A stretch of DNA of 64,000 nucleotides, taken from the NCBI GenBank assembly GCA_903866275.1, contig CAIPMU010000014.1, positions 62,001-126,000 on the forward strand, read 5' to 3'. Made by a program: the position numbers and the translations under genes. The first letter of the stretch is position 1, and each line of letters begins with the position of its first letter. Shown one piece after another: positions 1 through 8,387 of this stretch. The DNA comes from Vampirovibrio chlorellavorus (lineage in GTDB: Bacteria; Cyanobacteriota; Vampirovibrionia; Vampirovibrionales; Vampirovibrionaceae). A model generated the notes under the pieces. It was not told the origin of the DNA and did no database searches. It saw nothing but the letters and a program-made list of their open reading frames with translations.

Positions 1-1206
1 AATAACATCATTTTCCACGGTCAAAATCAGCGTATTGGAAGAGCCCCGACGGCGAGCGATCCGCCCAAGGCTGGTAAGTGGGGGTAAATTAGGGTCATCG
101 CCGACATAGGCTAAGGCTTGCACGCTGGGAGGTTTCAGCCAGGTATTCAGATTTTGTCGCATGGCTCGAAAAAACCAAGCCCCTTCCAGCAGATCCGGTA
201 GGGATTTTTTGAGGGCCCAGCGGGATTGAAACCCATCGGCCACTGCGCGTAAATCCGGCGCTTCAAACCAGCGGGTGGACCATTCAAAACGTTCCTGGCT
301 GTGTAAAGAGCCATCGGGCTCCATGCGCGCGCATACCCCGGTTTTCATGCCTGATTCTTTGGCGCCATGCTGATTTTGCTGGTAAGCGGTTTGTGCTTCT
401 TTAATCATCTTCCGCATGACGGCATGCGTGAGCTTGCTTGCCCCTGGATTGCGTTCGATCCGTCTGAGCACCGGTTGTGCACGGTGACTAATCTGCAGGG
501 GCAGTTGATCGACCGGCTCATACGTGCTCATGCGTACGGGCTCGCTGCGGCCAATGTGTAAGGGGAGCATGTCTTTTACTGTCCGAATTCGGAGAAGATT
601 GGTTCTCTTGTCAGGATCCTGCTCCAGGCTAACCACTTTAGTTTCGGGCGAACAAAAGCGGCTATTCATCCAGTCCTGACAATCGGCACAGGGGACGGGT
701 TTTTCGCCATCGGGGGCTGCATTTACCAAAAAGATGGTTTTTACTCGCGGCGGCTGAGGCACTAGGCTGACCGGCTGGTCGGTAAATTGGGCTACATTCT
801 GATTGAAAGCTTGCGTCATCGCGACTCGAAGATCGCAGAGAGAGGTCTGGCGACTAGCTTCGATGTTGGCGCCAATAGCCATGACCCCGTTTTCCAGCTC
901 AACGGCGGCCCCGTAGTGCCGATGCGAAAAGTTGGGAAACAAGCGCTGAGCGGTGCGTGCGTGCGCGAGCGTTTTCATGAGTTGCGGGAGGTAATTTCTG
1001 CCGCTTTGGATGGAACCCCCTTTAATGCTCAGGGAGTTCATCGTGAATTCCAGCTGAACCAGATCTTCATCGGATGATTCCCGAATCGGCGGGAGGTTAG
1101 AGCGATAGGTACGCCTTGGATCAACGCGGCGGGAGTTTGGCGATGTCTGTAAGGGTGTTGAGGCAGTGTTTCCGCCGAACGTGAACAAGCTGGGTTGTAA
1201 GCGCAT
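1..1206 (-). CDS. Partial protein with degenerate cytidine-deaminase-like domain
   Basis: The frame opens with ATG at 1206 and runs to the window edge without a stop, so 402 residues are visible and the C-terminus is missing. Residues ~85-180 resemble the cytidine/CMP deaminase fold: HYGAAVEL, then GANIEAS, SLCDLRVAM and PCADCQDWM, in the order of the family signature (N-x-E, C-A-E-R, P-C-x-x-C). The three Cys that would bind zinc are present (C124, C173, C176). The catalytic Glu expected two residues after C124 is Leu (C-D-L-R). The remaining ~220 residues are rich in Arg and Gln and are not recognised. I infer a zinc-binding, non-deaminating domain; the protein's role is unknown. The neighbouring gene is divergent. 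Confidence 0.75.
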   Translation of the reverse strand, partial: MRLQPSLFTFGGNTASTPLQTSPNSRRVDPRRTYRSNLPPIRESSDEDLVQLEFTMNSLSIKGGSIQSGRNYLPQLMKTLAHARTAQRLFPNFSHRHYGAAVELENGVMAIGANIEASRQTSLCDLRVAMTQAFNQNVAQFTDQPVSLVPQPPRVKTIFLVNAAPDGEKPVPCADCQDWMNSRFCSPETKVVSLEQDPDKRTNLLRIRTVKDMLPLHIGRSEPVRMSTYEPVDQLPLQISHRAQPVLRRIERNPGASKLTHAVMRKMIKEAQTAYQQNQHGAKESGMKTGVCARMEPDGSLHSQERFEWSTRWFEAPDLRAVADGFQSRWALKKSLPDLLEGAWFFRAMRQNLNTWLKPPSVQALAYVGDDPNLPPLTSLGRIARRRGSSNTLILTVENDVI

Positions 1207-1343
1207 GGTATATCCCGTTCAAAATTTGTTTTACAATTGAGCTTACCATAAGGGTAGAGTCCGCCCTACCTTATCCGTATACCTTTGGTTGAGCGTGTTT
1301 ACATGAAATCGGCCCCCGGGCCGTAGAGCAGTTGGAAGGTCTT

Positions 1344-2519
1344 GTGAAAAAAGCCGATCTCTTAATGATCCCGGGCCCGACGCCCTTGCCGGAAGCCGTT
1401 CGCGAGGTGCTTAGCCGCCCTGCCATTGGCCATCGCAGCGCTGAATTTAAAGAGGTGCTCAAACGGGTATTTCCCAATCTGCGCTGGATTTTTCAGTGCA
1501 AGAATCAGGTTTTCCTTTACACTGCCAGTGGTACTGGTGCGATGGAAGCGGCACTCTCTAACACGCATAACGCGGAAGACCGGATTCTGGTGTTGGTGAA
1601 TGGTGTGTTTAGCCAGCGTTGGGTGGAAATTGCCAAAACCTTGGGAATCACGGTAGAAAGTCTGGATGTGCCGCCGGGTGAGGCACATACGCCGGGCATG
1701 TTGCGGGAATATTTGCAGGCCAATGTGGGCACCCGGTATAAATCGGTGATGATGACCCACAGCGAGACATCAACCGGGGTGCTCAGCCCCATTCATGAGC
1801 TGACCGCCGTTTGCCGGGAAACACATCCGGAGACGCTGGTGATTGCTGACACCATTACCAGTCTGGGCGCGGCCCATTTTGATTTGGAAAGCTGGGATGT
1901 GGATATTGCCGTCTCTGGTAGTCAGAAGGGCTTTATGTTGCCGCCGGGCTTGTCCTTTTTGGCCTTGAGCGATCGTGCCTGGCAAGCGCATCAGCAGTGT
2001 CAGAATCCTGGGTATTACTTTAACTTTACCCGTTATCAGAAGGCGCAGGCAGATAATACCACGCCCTACACCCCAGCGACGCCCCAAATTCTGGGGCTGG
2101 ATGTGGCCTTGCAATTGATGATGGACGAAGGGCTGGAAGGCATCGTCAAACGGCACACCCAGTTACGGGATATGACCCGGGCTGGGCTAAAAGCGATGGG
2201 CCTTGAACTGTTTGTGCCGCAAGATCAGTATGCGAGCCCCTCGGTGACTTCATTTATGCCGCCCGAAGGAGTGAGCGTGGATGCCGTTCGCGCCGCGCTC
2301 AAAAAGCGTTTTGGCATTGTGATCGCCGACGGTCAGAAAGAGCTGAAGGGCAAAATCATGCGGATTGGGCATCTGGGCAACGTCTCTGCTCGGGAGGTCC
2401 TGACGACCTTGAGCGCGCTGGAAGCCGTGTTGGTTGATTTGCATGTGAACGTTCCAGCCGGTGCGGGTGTGGCTGCCGCCATTCAGGTTCAACAGGAGGC
2501 CCTGGCCGCCCATGCCTAA
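1344..2519 (+). CDS. Class V aminotransferase, cyanobacterial phosphoserine/alanine-glyoxylate type
   Basis: PLP-dependent fold-type I aminotransferase of about 391 residues. MIPGPTPLP near the N-terminus, the phosphate-binding TASGTG (~60-65), HSETSTG (~139-145) and the Schiff-base lysine in SGSQKGFMLPPG (~K195) are typical of the alanine-glyoxylate/serine-pyruvate family that cyanobacteria encode (often misnamed soluble hydrogenase subunit). It overlaps serA by 8 nt, so its likely job is amino transfer in phosphoserine or glycine/serine metabolism; that substrate is inferred. GTG 1344 is chosen because GGAAGG lies just upstream; TTG 1332 is the alternative and adds four residues. Confidence 0.88.
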   Translation: MKKADLLMIPGPTPLPEAVREVLSRPAIGHRSAEFKEVLKRVFPNLRWIFQCKNQVFLYTASGTGAMEAALSNTHNAEDRILVLVNGVFSQRWVEIAKTLGITVESLDVPPGEAHTPGMLREYLQANVGTRYKSVMMTHSETSTGVLSPIHELTAVCRETHPETLVIADTITSLGAAHFDLESWDVDIAVSGSQKGFMLPPGLSFLALSDRAWQAHQQCQNPGYYFNFTRYQKAQADNTTPYTPATPQILGLDVALQLMMDEGLEGIVKRHTQLRDMTRAGLKAMGLELFVPQDQYASPSVTSFMPPEGVSVDAVRAALKKRFGIVIADGQKELKGKIMRIGHLGNVSAREVLTTLSALEAVLVDLHVNVPAGAGVAAAIQVQQEALAAHA

Positions 2520-4131
2520 GACGGAAACCCCTCAAAAACCCCGCGTCTTGATTACCGATGGGATTAATCCGCAGGCTGTCGCCATTCTTGAAGGGGATTG
2601 TGAGATTATCTTTGAACCGAAGCTCACTCATGAGGAGCTTTTGGACCGGATTGACAGCGTGGATGGCCTGATGATTCGCAGCGCTTCCACGGTGTCGGAA
2701 GACGTTCTGGAGAAAGGGGTCCGGCTCCGTATTGTGGGTCGGGCCGGTGTGGGCACCGATAACATTGACGTCATCACGGCCACCAAAAAGGGTGTGATTG
2801 TGGTGAACTCTCCGGAAGGCAACACGGTGGCGGCTTCAGAGCATACCGTTGGGCTGTTGCTGGCTCTGGCGAGACACATTCCGGAGGGTGATGCCACCTT
2901 GAAAAACGGACAATGGCAGCGCAGCAAGCTGGTTGGTGTGGAAGTCTACGGCAAAACGCTGGGCGTGGTGGGTTTGGGCAAGATTGGTCGTCGGGTGGCC
3001 AAGACTTGTCTGGCGTTGGGGATGAAAGTGAACGTTTTCGATCCCTTCCTCACCAAGGCAATGGCCGAAGAGTTGGGTGTCAGTGTGGTGCCCTTTGAAG
3101 AAATTCTGGAAACCGCCGATTTTATTACCATTCACGCACCCAAAACGCGGGAAACCACGAACCTGTTCAACCAAGAGAGCTTTGCCCGTTGCAAGCCGGG
3201 CCTGCGCATCGTGAACTGCGCCAGAGGCGGTATTATCAATGAGGCTGCGCTGGCGGAAGCCATTGAAAAAGGCATTGTCGCCGGGGCTGCGCTGGATGTG
3301 TTTGAGCAAGAGCCCGCGGATCCTAATGGCCCGCTGTTTCAGTTGGGGGCTAACGCCAATAAATTGGTGCTTACCCCGCATTTGGGCGCGAGCACCGAAG
3401 AGGCCCAAGTGAATGTGGCGCTGGATGTCGCGGAGCAACTGAAGGCGTTTTTCCAGCACGGCTATGCCAAAAGCGCAGTGAATATCCCGCTGTTGCGCCC
3501 GGAGATGCTGGACCCGGTGAAGCATTACATGCCGATGGCTGAAGTGCTGGGCAATTTCATTCGGCAAATGGCCAAAGGGGCCGCTCAATCGGTGGAAATC
3601 ACGGCCAAAGGCGATCTGGGTCAGCATCGCTCTGAACCGCTCACTCTGGCAGTGCTGAAGGGTTTGCTTTCCACGGCGCGAGAAGGGGTCAATTACGTTA
3701 ATGCGCCCTCTATCGCCGAAGAGAGCGGGATTCAGGTCAAGGAAGCTTCTACGCGCAAGGCGGGAAACTATCTGAACTTGCTGGAAGTCAAGCTGACCAC
3801 GGATGAACGTGTCTATACTGTGGCTGGCACCCTCATTTCCGAGGAAATTTTCCGCATTGTGGAAATGGACGGCTATCAGATGGCCCTGAAGCCGACCGCT
3901 TACATCTTGATTACGCCGCACCATGATCGACCGGGGATGATCGCCAAGGTGGCTACCCTGCTCGGTGAGGAAGGCGTGAACATCAGTGCGCTGCAGGTGG
4001 CCCGTAAAGGCCCGGAAGCGGGTGGAGAATCCATTATGGTATTCAACCTGGATAACCCCTTGTCGGATGTCTTGTTGGCCAGCATAAGACAGCTGGAAGG
4101 CATCTATGGGAGCCTTCATATTATCCTGTAA
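2512..4131 (+). CDS. serA: D-3-phosphoglycerate dehydrogenase
   Basis: Oxidises 3-phosphoglycerate to phosphohydroxypyruvate, the first step of serine synthesis, in the cytosol. The 539 residues have the long three-domain layout: catalytic/NAD domains (dinucleotide motif GLGKIG at ~154-159, NCARGG ~235-240, catalytic His in LTPHLGAS at ~290), an intervening domain, and a C-terminal ACT domain (~465-539), which in this family is the usual site of serine feedback. ATG 2512 is inside the preceding gene, with AGGAGG at 2494-2499; a longer open frame upstream gives a non-homologous N-terminus and was dropped. It forms a two-gene operon with the aminotransferase. Confidence 0.96.
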   Translation: MPKTETPQKPRVLITDGINPQAVAILEGDCEIIFEPKLTHEELLDRIDSVDGLMIRSASTVSEDVLEKGVRLRIVGRAGVGTDNIDVITATKKGVIVVNSPEGNTVAASEHTVGLLLALARHIPEGDATLKNGQWQRSKLVGVEVYGKTLGVVGLGKIGRRVAKTCLALGMKVNVFDPFLTKAMAEELGVSVVPFEEILETADFITIHAPKTRETTNLFNQESFARCKPGLRIVNCARGGIINEAALAEAIEKGIVAGAALDVFEQEPADPNGPLFQLGANANKLVLTPHLGASTEEAQVNVALDVAEQLKAFFQHGYAKSAVNIPLLRPEMLDPVKHYMPMAEVLGNFIRQMAKGAAQSVEITAKGDLGQHRSEPLTLAVLKGLLSTAREGVNYVNAPSIAEESGIQVKEASTRKAGNYLNLLEVKLTTDERVYTVAGTLISEEIFRIVEMDGYQMALKPTAYILITPHHDRPGMIAKVATLLGEEGVNISALQVARKGPEAGGESIMVFNLDNPLSDVLLASIRQLEGIYGSLHIIL

Positions 4132-4166
4132 CTTCGGGAAGAACCTGGTTGCAGGTTGAAATCCTT

Positions 4167-4203
4167 AAAAGCCTTGCCTACTCAATCGGCGAGGCTTTTA
4201 TTT
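4167..4203 (+). terminator. Intrinsic terminator after serA
   Basis: A 12-bp stem with one mismatch, AAAAGCCTTGCC (4167-4178) against GGCGAGGCTTTT (4188-4199), is followed by a short T-rich tail. It lies 35 nt after the serA stop. Confidence 0.75.
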
Positions 4204-4206
4204 GCC

Positions 4207-4234
4207 TTGGAATTGTATTCTTATGTGTTATACA
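4207..4234 (+). promoter_or_regulatory. Promoter-like sequence for an orphan transcript
   Basis: TTGGAA (4207-4212) and TATACA (4229-4234) are separated by 16 nt, close to a housekeeping -35/-10 pair. It starts just after the serA terminator, so any transcript would be independent of serA. Confidence 0.35.
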
Positions 4235-4240
4235 GCGTAT

Positions 4241-4404
4241 TGAGGGCTTGCATGGGGCTGGTTTTAGAGGGTAACGAAAATTGATATATGGAGGTAGGCA
4301 ATTCTGCACATTTGTTTGTTTTTATTAATGTATAACTTCCACTCCCATCCCTATTGTGTCATAAGACGTTAGTCACCTCATTTGCTTGAGGTGGCTTTTT
4401 TTTT
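4241..4404 (+). ncRNA. Candidate small RNA between serA and the tonB-like gene
   Basis: The stretch 4132-4433 holds no gene. A promoter-like pair at 4207-4234 and a strong terminator at 4371-4404 on the same strand bracket about 165 nt with no plausible coding frame. The serA transcript should already have stopped at 4167-4203, and the gene to the right is on the other strand, so the second terminator has no obvious gene to serve. A small RNA is the simplest reading. I see no match to 6S RNA, tmRNA, RNase P or SRP RNA. Confidence 0.3.
4371..4404 (+). terminator. Intrinsic terminator, strong, plus strand
   Basis: Stem AGTCACCTCA (4371-4380) with TGAGGTGGCT (4387-4396), one G-T wobble, then nine T residues (4396-4404). 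The T tract lies on the plus strand only, so it does not fit the minus-strand tonB-like gene that ends at 4434. Confidence 0.75.
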
Positions 4405-4433
4405 GGTTCACGACGTCCCGGATCTGAAGGCTG

Positions 4434-5624
4434 CTAGCGCATACTGGCGCTGCCGTGGCCCTGAACCTCAAAGTCAAAGGTGAACTGTACCGGAATATCG
4501 CTGCCCCGGTAAGCTGCGGGTAGGGCCCGGAAGGGTGCCGAAGCGCGGACTGCGGCAATGGCAGCCTGATCCGCTGCGGGGGAGCCTGAAGATTGCGCAA
4601 TTTGAGGGCTTAACAGTCGTCCGTCCCGAGCGATGTGGAAGTTGACCACCACCCGTTTACTGCGGTCTTCGACGGGGGGAGCCCAGTTGCGTCGTATGCG
4701 GCGTTGTAGTTCGCCAATATAGGGGCCAAAATCCGGTTCTTCTTCTGCGTCAATGCCGTTTCTGCCACCGCCCCCGCCGGGAGAGCCACTTTGGTTGTAA
4801 CTGCCGTTGCCGCCTCCACCACTGCGAGAGCCACCACTGGGTCTGCCACTGGAGCCGCCGCTTCCACTGCGGGAGGGATTGCCTGCGATCATACTGGGGC
4901 CGGGATTACCACCGCCACTACTGCCTGAGCCACCAGAGCTGCCAGAGCCCGGTGTTTTGATCACGGGGCCACTGTTATTAAATGCCGGGTTCGGCGGGGC
5001 TGGGGTGCGAATGGTCGGCGCAATCGGATTGGGTGGGAGGCCGGGAGAAGTGTTTGCCACGCGAGTAGGCCTGGGGGCTTTCGGCGCCGGTGGAGCCGGA
5101 GGCGCAGGTGTTGGATTGCTGGCTGCTTTGGGTTGAGGCTGAGGGGCTGGCCGTGCCGCAGGTTGATGTGTCGCCTGATGACTCGGCTGAGGTGTTGGGC
5201 GAGCTTGAGGTTGAGGCTGTGCGGCCGGTTTTGGCACACTTTTTGGTGACGGACGCCCCGCCAGTCTTTGATTCAGTTGCGTCGGCATATTGGCCGCTTT
5301 AGTGCCGCCAGAACGGCTGGCGTGCTCAGCACGGTTGCGCGTGGGTTGGCGTGGCTTTTCACGTGGGGTGTTGTCGACCAGCACAAATTCCACATCGCGC
5401 GGCTTGATGGCCGTATCAAACAAGGGGATGTGCCAGCCTAGGAACTGAAAGAGGGTGATCACCAGCCACAATAGCAATATGAACACCATGTGCACACCCG
5501 CAGCCACCAGACACCAGAAGAGAATACTGCTCTGGTTGCCTTCGCCGGTGTATAACCCCAGTCCGCTGGGCGGGCTGTAGTTGGGCGTGATGGATTGTGA
5601 TGCGGGTGTTTTCACTGAAGACAA
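4434..5624 (-). CDS. TonB-family energy transducer with Pro- and Gly/Ser-rich linker
   Basis: The 396-residue protein has a short cytoplasmic N-terminus, one membrane segment (~34-60), a long low-complexity periplasmic linker and a C-terminal TonB-like domain (~298-385). The linker is Pro/Ala/Gln-rich, then Gly/Ser-rich. The C-terminal domain shows FGPYIGELQRRIRRNW, a VVVNFHIARDGRL strand and SGSPAADQAAIAAVRASAPF, typical of TonB/TolA C-terminal domains. It would span the periplasm and couple an ExbB/ExbD-type motor to an outer-membrane partner. No exbBD lies beside it; a second TonB-like gene with exbB and exbD is at 52937-55914. The start is a TTG at 5624 with GGAA four bases upstream; GTG 5615 is an alternative. 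Confidence 0.85.
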   Translation of the reverse strand: MSSVKTPASQSITPNYSPPSGLGLYTGEGNQSSILFWCLVAAGVHMVFILLLWLVITLFQFLGWHIPLFDTAIKPRDVEFVLVDNTPREKPRQPTRNRAEHASRSGGTKAANMPTQLNQRLAGRPSPKSVPKPAAQPQPQARPTPQPSHQATHQPAARPAPQPQPKAASNPTPAPPAPPAPKAPRPTRVANTSPGLPPNPIAPTIRTPAPPNPAFNNSGPVIKTPGSGSSGGSGSSGGGNPGPSMIAGNPSRSGSGGSSGRPSGGSRSGGGGNGSYNQSGSPGGGGGRNGIDAEEEPDFGPYIGELQRRIRRNWAPPVEDRSKRVVVNFHIARDGRLLSPQIAQSSGSPAADQAAIAAVRASAPFRALPAAYRGSDIPVQFTFDFEVQGHGSASMR

Positions 5625-5770
5625 TGATTCCGGTTAACCGTATAATTTTAATTCTTCGCCGTTTGAGCTTTGTTGAACCTGTCAATCAAGACAATCAACA
5701 AAGACTTTGTGTTTCTATTCTAAAATAAATCTTTACCAAACCGTACTAAACTGTCTGGAAATATTTTCTG

Positions 5771-6832
5771 ATGTCTCTTTCATTCTCCCTGAATGAGCAA
5801 GTTCTGGTCACTGCCAACCGGTTTCTGGTCGATGCCGCCGGACAGCGTGGTCCTGAATGCGAAAGTTTGATTGAAAACCAGCACCTGGGTTGGTTCATTG
5901 TGGCCAACTGCCAAGGGCATATCCTGTATTCTACACCAGGCGCAGTGGATGTCGCCACTTTTTTCCGCTCTTCGGCAAAGCCGTTTCAGGCTTTGCCTTT
6001 GGTGAATCGAGGTTTTTATCGTGAGCTCACTGTTCAGGAGCTGGCCTTGACCTGCGCCTCCCATGTGGCAAGTGCGGAACATTTGCAGATTGCCGCCGGG
6101 CTGCTACAGAAGGCTGGGCTATCCGAAGCTGCATTGCAGTGTGGCCCCCATGCCCCCCTGGATGCCCAGATGAGTGCAAGGCTTCTGCAAACAGGCGAAG
6201 TGCCCACCGCGCTGTTTAATAATTGTTCCGGCAAGCATGCGGGTATGCTTTACTACTGCTTCAGGGCTGGGGAGGATCCCTCTACCTATTTGGAGCCCAG
6301 TCACCCGCTACAGGTCGAGATACGCCAGCAAATTCGGTATTGGGGTGGCGTTTCGTCGGATCTGCCCTTGGCGATCGATGGCTGCGGCGCTCCGATTGCT
6401 TATTTGCCTTTGCTCAGTATGGCAAGGCTGTATGCCCATTTGGGCAGTTCGGCAGAATTTTTACCTCTTCGACAGGCGATGACCCAGTATCCTGTGTTGG
6501 TGGGTGGCATCGGGCGCGTGGATACCACGCTGATGCAAATAACCGAGGGCAGGTTGCTGGCCAAGGTCGGTGCGGATGGGGTGCTTTGTGTGGCACGGGT
6601 CAATCAGCAAGAGGGGCTCGCCTTGAAACTGGCCGATGGGACCACAGATGTTCGAGATTTGGCGCTGGTGCAGCTGTTGTTGCGCCTGGGTTGGCTGAGC
6701 GAGCGTGAGGCCAGCGATCCTCGTTTAAAACCCTTTTTGGAGAAAAAACAACGCAGGAACACCCAGGGCAAGACAGTGGGTGAATATCAACTCCATTTAC
6801 CCTCGCCCCAACATGCCGTGAGCGTGGATTGA
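5771..6832 (+). CDS. L-asparaginase, AnsA/asparaginase II (PF06089) type
   Basis: 353 residues of the thermolabile, rhizobial-type asparaginase family, which is unrelated to the E. coli AnsA/AnsB fold and hydrolyses asparagine to aspartate and ammonia. Family motifs are clear: SSAKPFQ (~68-73), CASH (~95-98), NNCSGKHAG (~150-158) and IDGCGAP in the middle. The N-terminus is slightly longer than some family members. It lies divergent from the tonB-like gene across 146 nt and just ahead of a YkgJ-family gene whose start nearly touches its stop, suggesting one transcript. Confidence 0.9.
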   Translation: MSLSFSLNEQVLVTANRFLVDAAGQRGPECESLIENQHLGWFIVANCQGHILYSTPGAVDVATFFRSSAKPFQALPLVNRGFYRELTVQELALTCASHVASAEHLQIAAGLLQKAGLSEAALQCGPHAPLDAQMSARLLQTGEVPTALFNNCSGKHAGMLYYCFRAGEDPSTYLEPSHPLQVEIRQQIRYWGGVSSDLPLAIDGCGAPIAYLPLLSMARLYAHLGSSAEFLPLRQAMTQYPVLVGGIGRVDTTLMQITEGRLLAKVGADGVLCVARVNQQEGLALKLADGTTDVRDLALVQLLLRLGWLSEREASDPRLKPFLEKKQRRNTQGKTVGEYQLHLPSPQHAVSVD

Positions 6833-6834
6833 CA

Positions 6835-7326
6835 ATGCCGGATTGGGAGGCGCTTCTGGGACGACAATGGCCGAAGAATGCCTGTGATCGGTCCGGCGAG
6901 TGTTGTCGGGGTGCCGCGCAAATTGCGCCCTGGCGAAATCTTCTGTCATTGGCCGCTCAGGGGGACTCAACAGCGCGAGATTTTCTCAATCAGTATGTAC
7001 CCTATCTTTCCTTTGCAATGGCCCAGCAGGCCGCTCCGGATGCGGTGGAGGCCTCCCTGCAAGTGGGGCGTGAGAAGGGGTATCATCTGGAGGACATGGT
7101 CTTTTATCACTGCCGTTTTTTGAAGGGCCAGAGCGAGTGCCAAATCTATGAAGATCGGCCTGTGCTTTGTCGCACGTTTCCCGAAAGTCCGTTTGGGGCT
7201 ATCCCCAGGTGCTGTGGTTATTATCAGGAGGCTCAGCAATGCCTCGGGCAGATTGAGGCCTTGCGTCAGGAGCTGGCTCGGCTGAAAGGTCAGAAAGCTC
7301 TGTTGGGCTTGCCGGACCCGGCTTGA
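6835..7326 (+). CDS. YkgJ-family cysteine-cluster protein
   Basis: 163 residues with the zinc/iron-chelating YkgJ (UPF0153) signature: C-x5-C-C near the N-terminus (C17, C23, C24), then FYHC, a Cys before QIYEDRP, VLCRTFP and RCC. The family is of unknown function and probably binds a metal or Fe-S centre. ATG 6835 is used; TTG 6829 would overlap the asparaginase stop by 4 nt and add two residues. Two further YkgJ-type genes occur at 48855 and 49635, so the family is expanded here. Confidence 0.85.
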   Translation: MPDWEALLGRQWPKNACDRSGECCRGAAQIAPWRNLLSLAAQGDSTARDFLNQYVPYLSFAMAQQAAPDAVEASLQVGREKGYHLEDMVFYHCRFLKGQSECQIYEDRPVLCRTFPESPFGAIPRCCGYYQEAQQCLGQIEALRQELARLKGQKALLGLPDPA

Positions 7327-7444
7327 ATAGCGAGTGGCGATTGCGGTCATGCGCTGACGGTTTAAACTGGCAGTGTATGCAATTTACTCAGGTCAAACGA
7401 ATTCACAGTAAAAGCACCAATGCGAAGTTGTAAGGAGTGTTTCA

Positions 7445-7756
7445 ATGCCTCGTATATTTGCCGATGTGACCATTGTTCCGATTGGCACAGGAAACACCAG
7501 TATTAGCAGTTATGTTGCCGCCTGTGAGCGACTACTGAAAGCATTTCCAGATGTTCAGTACAAGCTGAATCCAATGTCTACAACCTTGGACGGAGAGCTG
7601 GATCGCGTACTGGAACTGATCCGCCGTATGCACGAAGCCCCATTCGCCCAGGGTGCTAGCCGGGTATCGACCAGCATCCGCATTGATGATCGTCGAGATT
7701 TTCACAATACGATGGATAATAAAATCGCCACGGTGAAAGAAAAGGCAGGGCTTTAA
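7445..7756 (+). CDS. Thiamine-binding protein, MTH1187/YqgV (UPF0045) family
   Basis: 103 residues matching the small ferredoxin-fold MTH1187/YkoF-like family: an N-terminal ADVTIVPIGTG strand, SISSYVAACERLL helix, central YKLNPMSTTLDGELD and a RVSTSIRIDDR strand. Members bind thiamine or its precursor and are often linked to thiamine uptake, but no thiamine gene is near. AAGGAG stands 10 nt before the ATG. A 118-nt gap separates it from the YkgJ gene upstream. Confidence 0.85.
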   Translation: MPRIFADVTIVPIGTGNTSISSYVAACERLLKAFPDVQYKLNPMSTTLDGELDRVLELIRRMHEAPFAQGASRVSTSIRIDDRRDFHNTMDNKIATVKEKAGL

Positions 7757-7828
7757 CCGTCTGGATAGTCTCCATTCTGGGCGTAAGCCCCTTGCTTGAC
7801 GGCTTTTGGATAATTCATGCCAGACATA

Positions 7829-7859
7829 TTGACACCCTGTGTTTAGAGTCTATTATAAT
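7829..7859 (+). promoter_or_regulatory. Sigma-70-type promoter of the tRNA cluster
   Basis: A consensus TTGACA (7829-7834) is followed by TATTAT (7851-7856, spacer 16) overlapping TATAAT (7854-7859, spacer 19). It stands about 50 nt before the first tRNA and is the most consensus-like promoter in this region. Confidence 0.75.
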
Positions 7860-7905
7860 GAGACTGTAATAGCCCATTGTCGTCATGCATATGGGATCCC
7901 CTCAA

Positions 7906-7977
7906 GCCGGTGTAGCTCAATGGCAGAGCAACGGTTTTGTAAACCGTAGGTTGCGGGTTCGATTCCCATCACCGGCT
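7906..7977 (+). tRNA. tRNA-Thr (anticodon TGT)
   Basis: 72 nt fold into a cloverleaf: acceptor GCCGGTG/CACCGGC, D stem GCTC/GAGC, anticodon stem ACGGT/ACCGT with loop TTTGTAA (anticodon TGT at 7938-7940). The T stem is imperfect: C7954 faces A7968 and G7953 faces T7969. The terminal CCA is not encoded. Confidence 0.95.
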
Positions 7978-8002
7978 ATTCAGTCCCCGAAAACATACAC
8001 CT

Positions 8003-8083
8003 GGGTAGGTGCCCGAGGGGTTAAAGGGGGCGGTCTGTAAAATCGCTGCGTAAGCTACGTTGGTTCAAATCCAACCCTACCCA
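8003..8083 (+). tRNA. tRNA-Tyr (anticodon GTA)
   Basis: 81 nt with acceptor GGGTAGG/CCTACCC, anticodon GTA at 8037-8039 in loop CTGTAAA, T stem GTTGG/CCAAC and the long variable arm expected of bacterial tRNA-Tyr. CCA is not encoded. It lies 25 nt after tRNA-Thr(TGT), presumably on the same precursor. Confidence 0.96.
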
Positions 8084-8087
8084 TACC

Positions 8088-8121
8088 AAAGCCGCTCTCT
8101 TGTCAGGGCGGCTTTGTTCTT
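8088..8121 (+). terminator. Intrinsic terminator after tRNA-Tyr
   Basis: AAAGCCGC (8088-8095) pairs with GCGGCTTT (8108-8115), followed by TTTGTTCTT-like sequence. It would separate the first two tRNAs from tRNA-Thr(GGT) and tuf. Confidence 0.6.
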
Positions 8122-8315
8122 AGGGCGCGTTTCCGGTTCAAGTCCGCCCAAAACGATCATGGGTCAAGACGCAGGCAGATTCAGGAAATTTCAAATTGTT
8201 TGAATTAAATCCTAGACAGAACCGATCCCTTTGTGATTTTCTATTTATCCAGTGTTCTCCCCAGGCGCTTTACAATCAATCCCCTTCAAGGTTGATTCGA
8301 ATAGTGTCGAACCAT

Positions 8316-8387
8316 GCCCATGTGGCGCAGGGGTAGCGCATCCCCTTGGTAAGGGGAAGGTCACGAGTTCGAATCTCGTCATGGGCT
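8316..8387 (+). tRNA. tRNA-Thr (anticodon GGT)
   Basis: 72 nt with acceptor GCCCATG/CATGGGC, anticodon stem TCCCC/GGGGA around loop TTGGTAA (GGT at 8348-8350) and T stem ACGAG/CTCGT. CCA is not encoded. It stands 186 nt before tuf, as in the tRNA-tufB arrangement of many bacteria. Confidence 0.95.

Noticed and set aside
2836-4119. 427-codon minus-strand frame
   Set aside because: Fully antisense to serA, whose domains are unambiguous; composition is His/Gln/Arg-rich as expected for a shadow frame.
4241-4404. 6S RNA assignment for the orphan unit
   Set aside because: I could not find the long rod with central bubble or pairing between the two ends of the region, so no family name is given.
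4807-5302. Plus-strand Pro/Gly- and Leu-rich frames opposite the tonB-like linker
   Set aside because: They arise from the low-complexity linker coding of the minus-strand gene and have no ribosome sites.
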